Assembly: GCA_002104895.1 (NCBI GenBank)
Contig: MCFG01000088.1
Location: 1 to 35,000, forward strand
Length of the DNA: 35,000 nt
Source of the DNA: Anaeromyces robustus
Taxonomy: Eukaryota; Neocallimastigomycota; Neocallimastigomycetes; Neocallimastigales; Neocallimastigaceae
Direction of reading: 5' to 3'
The notes beneath the pieces are model-generated. The model searched no databases and was not told the DNA's origin. It saw nothing but the letters and a program-made list of their open reading frames with translations. Shown piece after piece: positions 34,485 through 35,000 of this stretch (positions within the stretch are counted from its first letter, which is position 1; the number at the start of each line of letters is the position of its first letter). The translations under genes and the position numbers were made by a program.

Positions 34485-35000
34485 AATGATCATTATCATT
34501 ATTTATTTATTGATTGATTTACTGATTGATTAATCAATTAATTAATTATATTTAATTTATTTCATTTCTATTTTATTTTATAAATGATTATATTTACGAG
34601 TAATATGCATTATATCAAATTATAATTTGAATTTTTATATTTTAATTTTATATTACTTTTTTTTTTTTTCTTTATTTTTTCTAAAATTAAGAACAAAATA
34701 TTTAAATAAGTATTTTATTAAATGAATGAGCACAAAAAATATGAAAAAAATAGATATCTATAAAAAAAATAATAATAATAATTACTATCTATACAATACA
34801 TTTTATTTCCCTTTTTTTTTTTTTTTCTAAAGAAAATATAAATAAAAATAAATAATAAAAATAAAAATATAAAAATTAATTGTTTTATAAAATTTTATTT
34901 TTATTTTATATACATTATGAAAATATATTTAAATTTATTGTGTAACCTTAGTCAAACTTTAATAAAAATTATTTCACTCTTATTAGTTATTAATTTTTTT
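34325..35000. other. 3' flank of the ZFC3H1-like gene
   Basis: No exon is supportable on either strand. It contains an (ATT)n array at about 34422-34481, (TGAT)n-like sequence near 34510-34530, and T/A homopolymers. It presumably carries the 3' UTR and polyadenylation site; AATAAA-like words are present but too common here to choose one. Confidence 0.55.
34422..34481. repeat. (ATT)n microsatellite
   Basis: About 20 ATT units roughly 100 bp past the stop codon of the ZFC3H1-like gene. Non-coding. Confidence 0.93.

Overview
The window looks like nuclear DNA of an intron-rich, extremely A+T-rich opisthokont. My best guess is an anaerobic gut fungus (Neocallimastigomycota) or another zoosporic fungus. 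This is inferred from the extreme A+T content, the many (TTA)n, (AAT)n and (TTTA)n microsatellites and homopolymer runs in introns and spacers, the dense short GT-AG introns (up to 26 per gene), and a gene set that includes relatives of animal adhesion and ciliary-type proteins. Dictyostelium-like amoebae share the base composition but usually have few introns. No rRNA, tRNA, transposon or CRISPR array was recognised. Almost every short open frame here is an exon fragment, so I rebuilt six multi-exon genes by hand. In each, all exon phases close in one frame.

Layout: (1) 709-3376 (-), a SHANK-like protein: N-terminal SPN/talin-F0-like domain, ankyrin repeats, then a proline-rich and Ser/Asn-rich tail, with no SH3, PDZ or SAM; 6 exons, 554 aa. 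(2) 4372-11827 (-), a complete SKI2-type DEVH RNA helicase of the cytoplasmic exosome system; 27 exons, 1308 aa. (3) 12342-15531 (+), a 655-aa coiled-coil protein whose CxxC N-terminus resembles LEKR1; 14 exons; it shares a divergent promoter region with SKI2. (4) 15847-18449 (-), an integrin-linked-kinase homologue: ankyrin repeats plus a pseudokinase with HYN and EFG in place of HRD and DFG; 13 exons, 461 aa. (5) 19029-25360 (-), a 1216-aa divergent member of the DDB1/SF3B3/CPSF-A superfamily; 25 exons. (6) 25926-34324 (+), a ZFC3H1/Red1-like nuclear RNA-surveillance scaffold: acidic EEGEI start, a large Q/N/P tandem repeat, coiled coil, C3H1 zinc finger and HAT-like repeats; 13 exons including a possible 4-nt microexon, about 2092 aa.

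There is no operon logic, because this is a eukaryotic chromosome. Two themes recur. The SHANK-like and ILK-like genes both belong to families tied to integrin/Rap adhesion signalling in animals. SKI2 and the ZFC3H1-like gene are both exosome-directing RNA-decay factors, cytoplasmic and nuclear respectively. Genes 2/3 and 5/6 are divergent pairs, 3/4 converge, and 1/2 and 4/5 are in tandem. The most noteworthy content is the SHANK-like plus ILK-like pair, the nested 36/108-bp repeat and the putative microexon in gene 6.
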